Positions 26,185-34,639 of a DNA stretch of 64,000 nucleotides are shown one piece after another (the first letter of the stretch is position 1; every line of letters starts with the position of its first letter). The DNA is taken from NCBI GenBank assembly GCA_041749475.1, contig JBGTBD010000027.1, positions 1 to 64,000 on the forward strand, read 5' to 3'. The notes beneath the pieces are model-generated. The model ran no database searches. It was not told the DNA's origin and saw only the letters and a list, made by a program, of their open reading frames with translations. The position numbers were made by a program, and so were the translations under genes. The stretch comes from JBGTBD01 sp041749475 (GTDB lineage Bacteria; Pseudomonadota; Alphaproteobacteria; Rickettsiales; UBA998).

Positions 26185-26221
26185 AGAGTGTGGGGCGGGC
26201 TTGATGTCCGCCCCCTCTTTA
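26182..26221 (+). terminator. Terminator-like hairpin after acpP
   Basis: The stem begins in the acpP stop codon: TAAAGAG pairs with CTCTTTA, and inside it GGGGCGG with CCGCCCC. The trailing T-run is weak, so it may act as a partial terminator or mRNA stabiliser, leaving acpP more abundant than fabF. Confidence 0.55.
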
Positions 26222-26237
26222 CCTATTTCAAAATCGT

Positions 26238-27494
26238 ATGCGACGCGTCGTCATTACCGGTTTAGGTCTCGTCACGCCTCTGGGTACAGGGGTTGAACAG
26301 ACGTGGAAAAAACTTCTCGCGGGCCAGTCCGGCCTCGGCCCCATCACCTATTTCGACACGTCTGACCTTCCCTGCCGCGTCGCGGGTGAAGTGCCGCGTG
26401 GCGATGGTGACGGCCTCTATAACGTCGATAATTACGTCCCCATCAAGGATCAGAAAAAAATGGATGAATTCATCCATTTCTCCCTCGCCGCCGCCGAAGA
26501 AGCGGTCAAGGATTCCGGGTGGATGCCAACGGAAGAAGAAGACAGATACCGCACCGGCGTCATCATCGGCTCCGGCATCGGCGGACTCAAAAGTATGCAG
26601 GATTCCATCATCACCTTGCATGAAAAAGGCCCGAAACGCCTCAGCCCCTTCTTCATTCCTTCCTGTCTCGTGAATCTCTGTTCCGGTCAGGTGTCCATCA
26701 AATACGGCTTCAAAGGCCCCAACCACGCAGTCGTCACCGCCTGCTCCACCGGCGCACATGCGATTGGCGACGGCGCGGAGATTATCCGTCGCGGTGCGGC
26801 CGATGTGATGGTCGCAGGTGGCGCGGAAGCGGCCATTTGCCGCGTCGGCATCGCAGGCTTCGCCTCGGCGCGCGCGCTATCCACCAGCTATAACGACACC
26901 CCCGAAAAAGCCTCCCGCCCATGGGATAAAGGCCGTGACGGGTTCGTGATGGGCGAAGGCGCAGGCATCGTCGTCCTCGAAGAATACGAACACGCCAAGA
27001 AACGCGGCGCGAAGATCTACGGCGAAGTCATCGGCTACGGCATGTCCGGTGACGCCTACCACATCACCGCCCCGGCGGAAGATGGCGACGGCGCCTACCG
27101 CGCGATGAAGGCCGCACTGGAATCCTCCGGCGTCAATAAGGAAGACATCCAGTACATCAACGCCCACGGCACATCGACGCCGCTGGGTGACGAAATCGAA
27201 CTCAAAGCCGTCAAGCGTCTCTTCGGTGACGCGGCATACAAACTCTCCATGTCCTCCACCAAATCCTCCATCGGCCATTTGCTGGGCGCGGCGGGTAGTG
27301 TGGAAGCCATCTTCTCCATCCTCGCCATGCGCGACAATATCGCTCCGCCGACGCTGAATCTCGACGATCCGTCCGATGCCTGCGATCTCGACCTCGTTCC
27401 CCATAAGCCGAAAGAGCGCGAGATCACCGTCGCCCTTTCCAATTCCTTCGGCTTCGGCGGCACGAACGCCAGCCTGATCTTCCGTAAAGTATAA
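26238..27494 (+). CDS. fabF: 3-oxoacyl-ACP synthase II
   Basis: 418 residues. Condensing enzyme of fatty acid elongation. The Cys-His-His triad is visible in TACSTGAHAIG, NAHGTSTPLGD and SSIGHLLGAAG; MRRVVITGLGLVTPLG opens and NSFGFGGTNASLIF closes the chain. Length fits KAS II. mltG follows 2 bp later, so the two are translated from one message. Confidence 0.97.
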   Translation: MRRVVITGLGLVTPLGTGVEQTWKKLLAGQSGLGPITYFDTSDLPCRVAGEVPRGDGDGLYNVDNYVPIKDQKKMDEFIHFSLAAAEEAVKDSGWMPTEEEDRYRTGVIIGSGIGGLKSMQDSIITLHEKGPKRLSPFFIPSCLVNLCSGQVSIKYGFKGPNHAVVTACSTGAHAIGDGAEIIRRGAADVMVAGGAEAAICRVGIAGFASARALSTSYNDTPEKASRPWDKGRDGFVMGEGAGIVVLEEYEHAKKRGAKIYGEVIGYGMSGDAYHITAPAEDGDGAYRAMKAALESSGVNKEDIQYINAHGTSTPLGDEIELKAVKRLFGDAAYKLSMSSTKSSIGHLLGAAGSVEAIFSILAMRDNIAPPTLNLDDPSDACDLDLVPHKPKEREITVALSNSFGFGGTNASLIFRKV

Positions 27495-27496
27495 GC

Positions 27497-28492
27497 GTGA
27501 AGCGTGCCCTCCGCTTTCTTCTGCTTCTCGCGTTGCTGCTGGCGGTAGCGGGTACGGGGCTTTACTTCTACGCATCGCACTACTACACCGCTCCCGGCCC
27601 GCTGACGGAAGCACGTACTGTCGTCATCCCCAAGGGCCATGGCTTCCGTCGCATCGTTGCTACGCTGGAAGAACTTCAGGTGCTCGACAAAGCATGGCTC
27701 TATACGGGCATCATCATGAAGGATTCGCTGGCCGAGAAATTCAAGGCCGGGGAATATCTGTTCCCCCCGCACATCACCCCGCTGGAGATCACGCGTAAAC
27801 TGATCTCCGGTGATGTCGTCCGCCACGCGGTCACCGTCCCAGAAGGCCTCATTAGCCGCGACGTGATCGCCCTCGTCGCCGCCGACCCTCTTCTCACCGG
27901 AACCGTGCCGCAATCCTTGCCCGAAGGCTCTCTTTTGCCAGAGACCTATGATTATCTACGCGAAGAATCCCGCATGGCTGTCATCACCCGGATGCAGGCC
28001 GCCATGCAGAAAACGCTGAAAACCCTTATCCCCACCTGTGATAAAGATTTACCGATACAAACCGAGAATGAATTCCTCACCCTCGCCAGCATCGTGGAAA
28101 AGGAAACGGGGATAGACGCCGAACGCGCTCACGTCGCCGGGGTATTCATGAACCGCCTGCGCATGGGGATGCGCCTGCAGTCCGACCCCACGACGCTCTA
28201 CGGCATGTATCACGCGACCGGGAAGTGGCACAAGAATATCACCCGCAAGGATTTGGAAACCGTCACGGAATACAACACCTACGCCATCGACGGGCTTCCC
28301 CCGGGCCCTATCGCCAATCCGGGCAAAGCCTCACTGGAAGCCGTCTGTCATCCGGCAAAAACGATGGATCTCTATTTCGTCGCCACGGGAGACGGCGGCC
28401 ATCGGTTCTCCGAGACGCTGGACGAGCATAACCAGAATGTCCGCAGTTACCTGAAGGCCCTCCGCAAATCGCGGAACGTGAGCAAACCCTAG
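27497..28492 (+). CDS. mltG: Endolytic murein transglycosylase MltG
   Basis: 331 residues. Inner-membrane enzyme that cuts nascent glycan strands and so sets their length. An N-terminal membrane anchor (RFLLLLALLLAVAGTGLYFY), a LysM-like part, then the YceG core with the catalytic Glu in TLASIVEKETG and LQSDPTTLYGM, NTYAIDGLPPGPIANPG and FVATGDGGHRFSETLDEHN. It starts with GTG directly after fabF; the fabF-mltG pairing is common in alphaproteobacteria. Confidence 0.95.
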   Translation: MKRALRFLLLLALLLAVAGTGLYFYASHYYTAPGPLTEARTVVIPKGHGFRRIVATLEELQVLDKAWLYTGIIMKDSLAEKFKAGEYLFPPHITPLEITRKLISGDVVRHAVTVPEGLISRDVIALVAADPLLTGTVPQSLPEGSLLPETYDYLREESRMAVITRMQAAMQKTLKTLIPTCDKDLPIQTENEFLTLASIVEKETGIDAERAHVAGVFMNRLRMGMRLQSDPTTLYGMYHATGKWHKNITRKDLETVTEYNTYAIDGLPPGPIANPGKASLEAVCHPAKTMDLYFVATGDGGHRFSETLDEHNQNVRSYLKALRKSRNVSKP

Positions 28493-28493
28493 A

Positions 28494-28892
28494 TTATTCC
28501 GCCTTCAGATCGAGCGATGCGGAGTTGATGCAGTAGCGCATTCCCGTCGGCGCTGGCCCGTCGGGGAATACATGCCCCAGATGCGCGTCGCAATTGCCGC
28601 ACACGACTTCGATACGCACCATGCCGTGACTGATGTCCCGGTGCTCTACGACCTTGCCCTGCGCTGCGACCTGCGTGAAGCTAGGCCAACCGGAACCGGA
28701 ATCATACTTATCCCCTGACGAGAACAACGTTTCCCCGCAGCAGACACAGAGATATTCCCCCGGCGTCTTGGTATGGACATATTTGCCCGTGAACGGGGCC
28801 TCTGTGCCTTTCTGACGGCACACATAGCGTTGCTCATCGGTCAGGTGAGAGTCATTAACATTATTATTCATATGCTTGCCGTTGTTTTCCAT
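28494..28892 (-). CDS. msrB: Peptide-methionine (R)-S-oxide reductase
   Basis: About 132 residues. Reduces methionine-R-sulphoxide in damaged proteins. Zinc ligands occur as two CxxC pairs (CVCCGETLF and CGNCDAHLG), and the catalytic Cys is in RYCINSASL. SGSGWPSF and GHVFPDGP are family motifs. There is no signal peptide, so it is cytoplasmic. The start is uncertain: ATGs at 28892 and 28871 are plausible and the frame reaches 28937, with no clear ribosome site at any. Convergent with mltG, 1 bp apart. Confidence 0.93.
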   Translation of the reverse strand: MENNGKHMNNNVNDSHLTDEQRYVCRQKGTEAPFTGKYVHTKTPGEYLCVCCGETLFSSGDKYDSGSGWPSFTQVAAQGKVVEHRDISHGMVRIEVVCGNCDAHLGHVFPDGPAPTGMRYCINSASLDLKAE

Positions 28893-29081
28893 AAATTTAA
28901 TAGCAGCTCCAACTGTGATATTTCTGTCGATTATCAATGCTTAATTCTGGTTTTTACCCGCTAAGGTTACGCATATTCTATATGTGTGCAGGGATTTTTT
29001 GTATATTCCAGCCGAAATTGGTTGTCTCTCCTCAACAAGGGGCAGCTCGGTGAGTTTGTATTAACAGCAAGAGGTATCAAC

Positions 29082-29624
29082 ATGAATAAAGCAATTTTCG
29101 TTTCCCTGCTGGCGGTAGCACTGATGGGTTCCGCAGGCGCCCTGAATGCTCAAAGCCCGTATAAAGACGTCGTGAAGGATGTTCGCGGCAATGTGATCAA
29201 GAACACTTGGAATAACTGCGTCATCACCAAATGGGATGCAGCGACCAACGAGTGCGACGGTATCGACAGCGACTTGCTGGCTGTATATTTCGGCTTCGAT
29301 AGCGATGTCCTGACCCCGGCTGCTCAACAGAAGCTGGATACTCTGGTCGGCCTGCTGGGTTCCAGCAGCGTTTCCAGCGTTTCCATCGTCGGCTATGCTG
29401 ATCCGATCGGTAACTCCGATTACAACTATAACCTCTCCAACCGCCGCGCCGCTTCCGTCGTGAAGTACCTGCAAAGCCGTGGCTACCTGAACGCACAAAC
29501 GCTGGATGTTCGTGGTCTGGGCGAATCCGCTCCGATTTCCGAGTGTGCCGGTCTTGGCGGCGCAGAGCAGAAAGCCTGCCTGTGGCGCGATCGTCGCGTA
29601 GAAATCAAGCTGAACCACAATTAA
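29082..29624 (+). CDS. OmpA-family lipid-free outer membrane/periplasmic protein
   Basis: 180 residues. Signal peptide MNKAIFVSLLAVALMGSAGA, a short unique region with two cysteines (NCVITKWDAATNEC), then an OmpA-like peptidoglycan-binding domain (about 65-180): VYFGFDSDVLTPAAQQKLD, IVGYADPIG, YNLSNRRAASVVKYL, RGLGES and RDRRVEI. It lacks a lipobox, unlike Pal. No beta-barrel precedes the domain. Start ATG 29082 has AGAGGT upstream; the frame runs to 28986. Monocistronic with a strong terminator. Likely ties peptidoglycan to the envelope. Confidence 0.9.
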   Translation: MNKAIFVSLLAVALMGSAGALNAQSPYKDVVKDVRGNVIKNTWNNCVITKWDAATNECDGIDSDLLAVYFGFDSDVLTPAAQQKLDTLVGLLGSSSVSSVSIVGYADPIGNSDYNYNLSNRRAASVVKYLQSRGYLNAQTLDVRGLGESAPISECAGLGGAEQKACLWRDRRVEIKLNHN

Positions 29625-29644
29625 TCAGCTGATATAATTCAAGG

Positions 29645-29671
29645 AAAAGGGGGCTTCGGCCCCCTTTTTTT
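29645..29671 (+). terminator. Rho-independent terminator after the OmpA-like gene
   Basis: GGGGGC-TTCG-GCCCCC with a very stable tetraloop, flanked by AAAA and seven T. Confidence 0.95.
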
Positions 29672-29737
29672 GCCCATAATCAGGCATATATTCAATACCG
29701 GCGAAATCTGCTACACTGCGTGAAAAGGCAAGCACAC

Positions 29738-30514
29738 ATGACGTCAATCGGTTGTATCGCGGATGATTCGCCCAAGGCTCGGGAGGCTCTGAAAGAGCTG
29801 ACCACGCGCTATGGCATCACGGACCTCTGTTCAGGCAAACGCGGTAACGCCGATGTCATCATCGTCCTCGGTGGGGATGGTTTCATGCTGCAGGTATTGC
29901 ATAAGTTCATGGACAGGAAGACCCCCATTTATGGGATGAATTGCGGCACGGTTGGCTTCCTGATGAATGATTTCTCGCTGGAGAATGTGCCCGAGCGTAT
30001 CGAGATGGCGCGTTCTTCCCAGCTCCACCCCCTCTCCATGTACGCCCGTTGCGTGAATGGCCGCGAAGTCGAAGCCCTCGCCATCAACGAGGTCTCTCTC
30101 TTCCGCGAAAGCCGTCAGGCCGCGAAGATCCGCGTCAGTATCGACCATGTCATCCGCATGCAGGAACTGATCGCCGATGGCATCATGGTGGCAAGCCCGG
30201 CGGGCAGTACGGCCTATAACTTCTCCGCCGGCGGCCCCATTATTCCCCTGTCGAGCAACGTCATCGCCCTAACCCCCATCGCGCCCTTCCGCCCGCGCCG
30301 TTGGCGTGGGGCATTGCTGCATCATGACGCCTGCGTGAATTTCGAAATACTGGAACCGGAAAAACGCCCCGTCAGTGCCGTGGCCGACTTTACCGAGATA
30401 CGCGATGTCGCGTCCGTTTCCATCAGTGAACAGCGCAAGATTTCGATGACATTATTATTCGACCCCGAGCATAACCTCGAAGAACGCATCACCAAGGAAC
30501 AGTTCGTGTACTAG
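29738..30514 (+). CDS. nadK: NAD kinase
   Basis: About 258 residues; phosphorylates NAD to NADP. The nucleotide site VLGGDGFMLQVLHKF, the NE motif in ALAINEVSLFRES and the DGIMVASPAGSTAYN-type loop are complete. The length matches the short alphaproteobacterial form. ATG 29738 with AAAAGG upstream is preferred over GTG 29720. Its stop codon overlaps the stop of the oppositely directed metalloprotease gene, leaving no room for a terminator. Confidence 0.95.
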   Translation: MTSIGCIADDSPKAREALKELTTRYGITDLCSGKRGNADVIIVLGGDGFMLQVLHKFMDRKTPIYGMNCGTVGFLMNDFSLENVPERIEMARSSQLHPLSMYARCVNGREVEALAINEVSLFRESRQAAKIRVSIDHVIRMQELIADGIMVASPAGSTAYNFSAGGPIIPLSSNVIALTPIAPFRPRRWRGALLHHDACVNFEILEPEKRPVSAVADFTEIRDVASVSISEQRKISMTLLFDPEHNLEERITKEQFVY

Positions 30515-32187
30515 ACAATGGTGAAATCATCCGCCGTCAGCGAATTCGCGGCGATGCCGAGGATAGTGACCGACTGCCCAGCGCCGAAATCGATCACCGC
30601 ATTCCCGCCCGAATAGCCGATATGGCTGAGCACTCCCGCCGCTGTGGTAATGCCGCTACCGTTGATGTTTGAGACGATCTGAAAAATATCGCCCAGCACC
30701 GCGCCTGGGGTATCGAACGCCCCCAGCACATCCGCTCCGTGTAGCGATGCAAAGTAGAAAATGTCATTACCGACACCGCCATAGATGGTGTCATTGCCTT
30801 CTTGCCCGGCAACGAAATCCGCCCCTCCGTTGGAGATGATATAATCATTTCCCAGCCCGCCATAAATGGTATCCGGGCCGTCCGTGGGGTCGGCCTGCGC
30901 ACCGCCGCCATAGATCGTATCGTTGCCGCCATTACCGAGGATGTAGTCCGAACCGTTTCCGCCGTAAATGATGTCGGCGGTATCATTCGGATCCACGGCA
31001 GCGCCGCCGCCAAAGATGGAATCATTGCCCGCATTGCCAAGGATGTAATCCCCCGCCGCGCCGCCATAGATGGTATCACCCGCATCGGTGGGATCCGCTT
31101 CCGCAACACCCCCAATAAGCGTATCCGCCCCGCCATTGCCGATGATGACATCACTCCCCGCCCCGCCATACATCAGGTCGGCTACGTCGGTTGGGTCCAC
31201 TTCTCCAGCGCCGCCATAGAGCGAGTCGTTGCCGCTGCCGCCATAGACACTATCGCTGCCACCCCGGCCATAGAGCGCGTTATTGTAGACATTTCCGAAT
31301 ATCTGATCCCCATTCTTGGTTCCTTCAGCATTCTCAATGCGCGCCCCGAACGCGTTCCAGCTATAGCTGAGCCCCACCTTGGAATAATTGTCCACTCCTT
31401 CATTGAGATCGATACGGCCGCTAAGGCTGCCGGTATAGTTCTTACCCGAGATGATATCCGTCCCACCCCCGTCCCAATAGGTGCGTACGGCGGTCTCACC
31501 ATTCAGGAAATAGGCTGTGGCGGTCGAGTTATAGCTCGTATTCGCTCCATAGAGATACTGCGCTGCCGCGATGTCGTAGATCATCGGCGTCATCGGCGGG
31601 TTCCCTGCCCCCACCAGCGCCCCTTCATAATAGGACATCAGGGTGTTCTGGTAGGTATCGGTGCTGCTCGGCAGGTAGGGAGGGCTGTCGAACGACCCGT
31701 AGGCACCGGGGTGCTTCAGGCCAAGCGCATGGCCCATCTCATGCAACATGACGAGATAGGCATAACTGCCTTCGTCGAAATTACTATAGCTGGAGTCAAT
31801 CTGGACTTCCACAGCAGTCGTCTGCGTACCTACGGAGGTGGTGGTAGTGAGTCCCGCCGTATTCGCTCCCAGATTATCGCGGGAGAAGGTCAGCCGGGCG
31901 ACAGAACTGGCCGTCGGTACGAAACTAATATTGGCGACATTGGACCATGCCTGCATTGCGGCCTGCGCCCCGACAGCAATGGCGCCGCTGAACAGCGATC
32001 CGCCTTCGGTCGAGCGCGCGAACGTATATCCCACACTGGCCGATTGCCCCGTAGTACCTGTCCATGAAGAGACATCGACAAGCGCGTCGATATAATTCGT
32101 CCCCGAGGTAAATGCGGCTTCACGTATCACTTCCAAAGGGGTGGACAGAGCGGAAGAGGTCTTCATCTGTTGACAGTACGTACACAT
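30511..32187 (-). CDS. Serralysin-type RTX zinc metalloprotease
   Basis: 558 residues. The catalytic domain holds HEMGHALGLKHPG (H149, E150, H153, H159 as zinc ligands and base) and the Met-turn NTLMSYYEG, the metzincin M10B pattern. From about residue 290 follow glycine-rich calcium-binding repeats (YGGAGSDVIIGNGGADTLIGG style), then a C-terminal part ending VTILGIAANSLTADDFTIV, typical of type I secretion. There is no signal peptide. A HlyD-type adaptor and ABC transporter lie 2.5-6 kb away and may export it. The S-layer-associated protease of Caulobacter is of the same type. Confidence 0.92.
   Translation of the reverse strand: MCTYCQQMKTSSALSTPLEVIREAAFTSGTNYIDALVDVSSWTGTTGQSASVGYTFARSTEGGSLFSGAIAVGAQAAMQAWSNVANISFVPTASSVARLTFSRDNLGANTAGLTTTTSVGTQTTAVEVQIDSSYSNFDEGSYAYLVMLHEMGHALGLKHPGAYGSFDSPPYLPSSTDTYQNTLMSYYEGALVGAGNPPMTPMIYDIAAAQYLYGANTSYNSTATAYFLNGETAVRTYWDGGGTDIISGKNYTGSLSGRIDLNEGVDNYSKVGLSYSWNAFGARIENAEGTKNGDQIFGNVYNNALYGRGGSDSVYGGSGNDSLYGGAGEVDPTDVADLMYGGAGSDVIIGNGGADTLIGGVAEADPTDAGDTIYGGAAGDYILGNAGNDSIFGGGAAVDPNDTADIIYGGNGSDYILGNGGNDTIYGGGAQADPTDGPDTIYGGLGNDYIISNGGADFVAGQEGNDTIYGGVGNDIFYFASLHGADVLGAFDTPGAVLGDIFQIVSNINGSGITTAAGVLSHIGYSGGNAVIDFGAGQSVTILGIAANSLTADDFTIV
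30760..31270 (-). repeat. RTX repeat tract inside the metalloprotease gene
   Basis: Several copies of a unit of roughly 36 codons, with the pattern DPTD-x-ADxIYGG followed by GxGxDYIxGNxGNDxI, occur in tandem. The DPTD/DPND spacer between nonapeptides repeats at least four times, more regular than in common serralysins. Confidence 0.8.
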
Positions 32188-32346
32188 CTCGCAGGCTCCG
32201 GAAAGTGAGTGATGACAATTAGTCTAGCCGTCAAATCATAACAGCTTGTTAATTTTTTTCCACTTCTGCAGCGCATATAGAGGGGTCTTTTTTCTGGTAG
32301 CCCTGTATAGTTTATGGTAATTCAGCCCACATCAAGGTGTTACCGC

Positions 32347-33606
32347 ATGAAAATACTCTTCATCCACCCTAATATCCCGGGGCAATATAAGCATCTCTGC
32401 CAGCTGCTCGCGAAGGATTCCGACAACACCGTGGTCTTCATCAGCAAGCCGCGCCAGATAGAAATTCCCGGCGTGCATAAGGTGGAATACCTCCCCCCGC
32501 GTGACGCTCTGGGGACGACGCACCGCTACATCATTGGCGCCGAGCGTGCCGTCATCATCGGGCAGGAGGTCTGGCGCGTCTGCAAAAAACTGCGTGTCGA
32601 TGAAGGCTTCATCCCCGACGTCATCTGCGCCCACCCCGGCTGGGGCGACGCGCTCTATGTGAAGGACATCTTCCCTGAGGCACGCCTGCTCAATTTCTTC
32701 GAATTCTTCTATCTCAGCAAAGGCGCGGATGTGGGCTTCGATTCCGAACAGCCCATCACCACGGACGACCATGCGCGCGTCCGTACCAAGAACATCGTGA
32801 ACCTACTGAGTTTGGACGCGGCCGATTGGGGCATCACCCCCACCTTCTGGCAGCACAGCGTCCACCCCCAGGAGTTCCAGAAGAAAATCTCCGTCATCCA
32901 TGACGGGATCGACACCACCATCGCCAAGCCCGACCCCACAGCGGTGTTCAAGTTGGAGAACGGGCACGAATTCCGGCTGGGGGACGAGGTCGTCACCTAT
33001 ATCGCGCGGAATTTCGAGCCGTATCGCGGGTTTCCCACCTTCATGCGTGCCGCCGAGATCATCCTGCGCGAACGCCCCAATTGCCGTATCGTCGCCGTCG
33101 GCGCGGACGAGGTCAGCTATGGCCGTAAATTGCCCAAGGGCGATAGCTGGCGCAAACGCATGATGGAAGAAGTGACACTGGATACCGACCGGATGCATTT
33201 CGTCGGCACGGTCTCCTACGCGAACCTGATGAAGCTGTTTCAGGTCTCCGCCGCGCATATCTACCTCACCTACCCGTTCGTCCTCTCCTGGTCGATGCTG
33301 GAATCGATGGCCTGCGGCGTCGCTATCGTCACCTCTAACACCGCTCCGACCAAGGAAGTCGTCCAGCACGGCGTCAACGGCATGATGGCCGATTTCTTCT
33401 CTCCTGAGGATGTCGCAAAACAGGTATTCACCATCCTCGAATCGAAGGACGGAATGAAGGAGATGCGCATCAAGGCGCGCGAGAAAGTGGTCAAGGAATA
33501 CGACCTCACCCGCCTTCTGCCTCTGCATGTAGGTCTGGTGAAGGATTTGGCGCGCGGTGAAGTGCCGCCCCCCACGCACGAAAAGATCAAAGACTTGTAC
33601 CGTTAG
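32347..33606 (+). CDS. Glycosyltransferase (GT4-like, GT-B fold)
   Basis: 419 residues. N-terminal KILFIHPNIPGQYKHL and C-terminal domain with YIARNFEPYRGFPTFMRAA, VAVGADEVSYG and the donor-binding stretch LESMACGVAIVTSNTAPTKEV (Ex7E type), VQHGVNGMMADFF. No membrane segment; it probably works at the cytoplasmic face on a surface glycan. ATG 32347 has AAGGTG upstream and gives the typical start. The methyltransferase-like gene follows 12 bp later, so the pair is an operon. Setting beside secretion genes suggests modification of a surface polymer; acceptor unknown. Confidence 0.88.
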   Translation: MKILFIHPNIPGQYKHLCQLLAKDSDNTVVFISKPRQIEIPGVHKVEYLPPRDALGTTHRYIIGAERAVIIGQEVWRVCKKLRVDEGFIPDVICAHPGWGDALYVKDIFPEARLLNFFEFFYLSKGADVGFDSEQPITTDDHARVRTKNIVNLLSLDAADWGITPTFWQHSVHPQEFQKKISVIHDGIDTTIAKPDPTAVFKLENGHEFRLGDEVVTYIARNFEPYRGFPTFMRAAEIILRERPNCRIVAVGADEVSYGRKLPKGDSWRKRMMEEVTLDTDRMHFVGTVSYANLMKLFQVSAAHIYLTYPFVLSWSMLESMACGVAIVTSNTAPTKEVVQHGVNGMMADFFSPEDVAKQVFTILESKDGMKEMRIKAREKVVKEYDLTRLLPLHVGLVKDLARGEVPPPTHEKIKDLYR

Positions 33607-33618
33607 GGAATCCCGCAT

Positions 33619-34500
33619 ATGGCACAGAAGAAAAAGAAATCCAAACCCACCGTCCACACTCCCAAACCGGCGCAGTCCGCCCCTGCCTCCACGCCCAGCC
33701 CACCGCGCGTGAGGAGCCTTGTGCCTCCGACGCTACCGCCGCTTGCCAACGGGGAAGCACGCAAGGTGCTGTTCCTCGGCCATGCTTCCGCCCATCCGCA
33801 ACGTCTGCACAGCTATTTCAAACAGGATGGATGGGCCGTCACCAGTATGGATTCCGAACCCTCCCTGAATCCCGATATCAAGGGCACGCTGACGGAACTC
33901 AGCACACTTTCTTCCGGCGCGTATGACGCGATCTGGGCACAACATCTTCTCCAGCAATTCTACATGCACCAGATCGGCAACGGCCTGCGCGAAATGTTCC
34001 GCATCATCAAGGACGGCGGGTTCGTGTTTTTAAGCATCCCCGACGCGCAGCTGGCCGCCTCGTTCCTCGCCAACAATAAATACGACACCGCCATCTACAC
34101 CTCCCCCGCCGGCCCGATCAATGCGATGGACATCCTCTTCGGGTATCATAAGTTCCTTACCTCCGGCGCGACCCATCAAGGCCACAAATTTGCCTTCACG
34201 GCAGAATCCATCGGCCTCGCCATGCGCGCCTGCGGCTTTACCAACGTGCAGGTTCAGTCACAATATGCAGAGATCATCGTCGTCGGCTACAAATACCCCT
34301 ATGACCACCCGGAGCGCGCTGAACGCGTTTCCATCACCCGCGGCGCGCAGTACGGCGACATCCCCACTGTGACGGACGCCACCGCCGCGCAGCCGAAGGA
34401 AGGCAGCCCGACAGCCCCGCAACCCCTCCGCCCGGGGATGCTGGTGGACGAGCTGGACACCCCTCCGCGCATGTGGAAACCCCTGAATTTAAGAAAATAG
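33619..34500 (+). CDS. SAM-dependent methyltransferase-like protein
   Basis: 293 residues. A polar Pro/Lys-rich lead (KKKKSKPTVHTPKPAQS) precedes a class I methyltransferase-like fold: ARKVLFLGHASAHPQRLHSY, VTSMDSEPS (acidic residue after strand 2), YDAIWAQHLLQQFY, LREMFRIIKDGGFVFLSIPD and MRACGFTNVQVQ. The glycine-rich SAM motif is degenerate (LGHAS), so activity is uncertain. Co-transcribed with the glycosyltransferase upstream; may methylate a sugar or act in glycan export. Confidence 0.72.
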   Translation: MAQKKKKSKPTVHTPKPAQSAPASTPSPPRVRSLVPPTLPPLANGEARKVLFLGHASAHPQRLHSYFKQDGWAVTSMDSEPSLNPDIKGTLTELSTLSSGAYDAIWAQHLLQQFYMHQIGNGLREMFRIIKDGGFVFLSIPDAQLAASFLANNKYDTAIYTSPAGPINAMDILFGYHKFLTSGATHQGHKFAFTAESIGLAMRACGFTNVQVQSQYAEIIVVGYKYPYDHPERAERVSITRGAQYGDIPTVTDATAAQPKEGSPTAPQPLRPGMLVDELDTPPRMWKPLNLRK

Positions 34501-34513
34501 AAACCTCGCGCCT

Positions 34514-34594
34514 GTCATTCTGAAGGGCGAAGCGACGGAAGAACCCGCCTGAGGACTATATAGGGGGAGACTCTTCGCATACGCTCAGAATGAC
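34514..34594. repeat. Palindromic intergenic repeat (GTCATTCTGA type)
   Basis: GTCATTCTGA at 34514-34523 is the exact reverse complement of TCAGAATGAC at 34585-34594. It sits between the convergent methyltransferase and adaptor genes and could end transcription from either side. No T-tract terminator is seen in this gap. Confidence 0.8.
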
Positions 34595-34639
34595 GGTGAA
34601 TATACTACCAGAGACCTTACATCCTTTTGGGTGGGCAGC

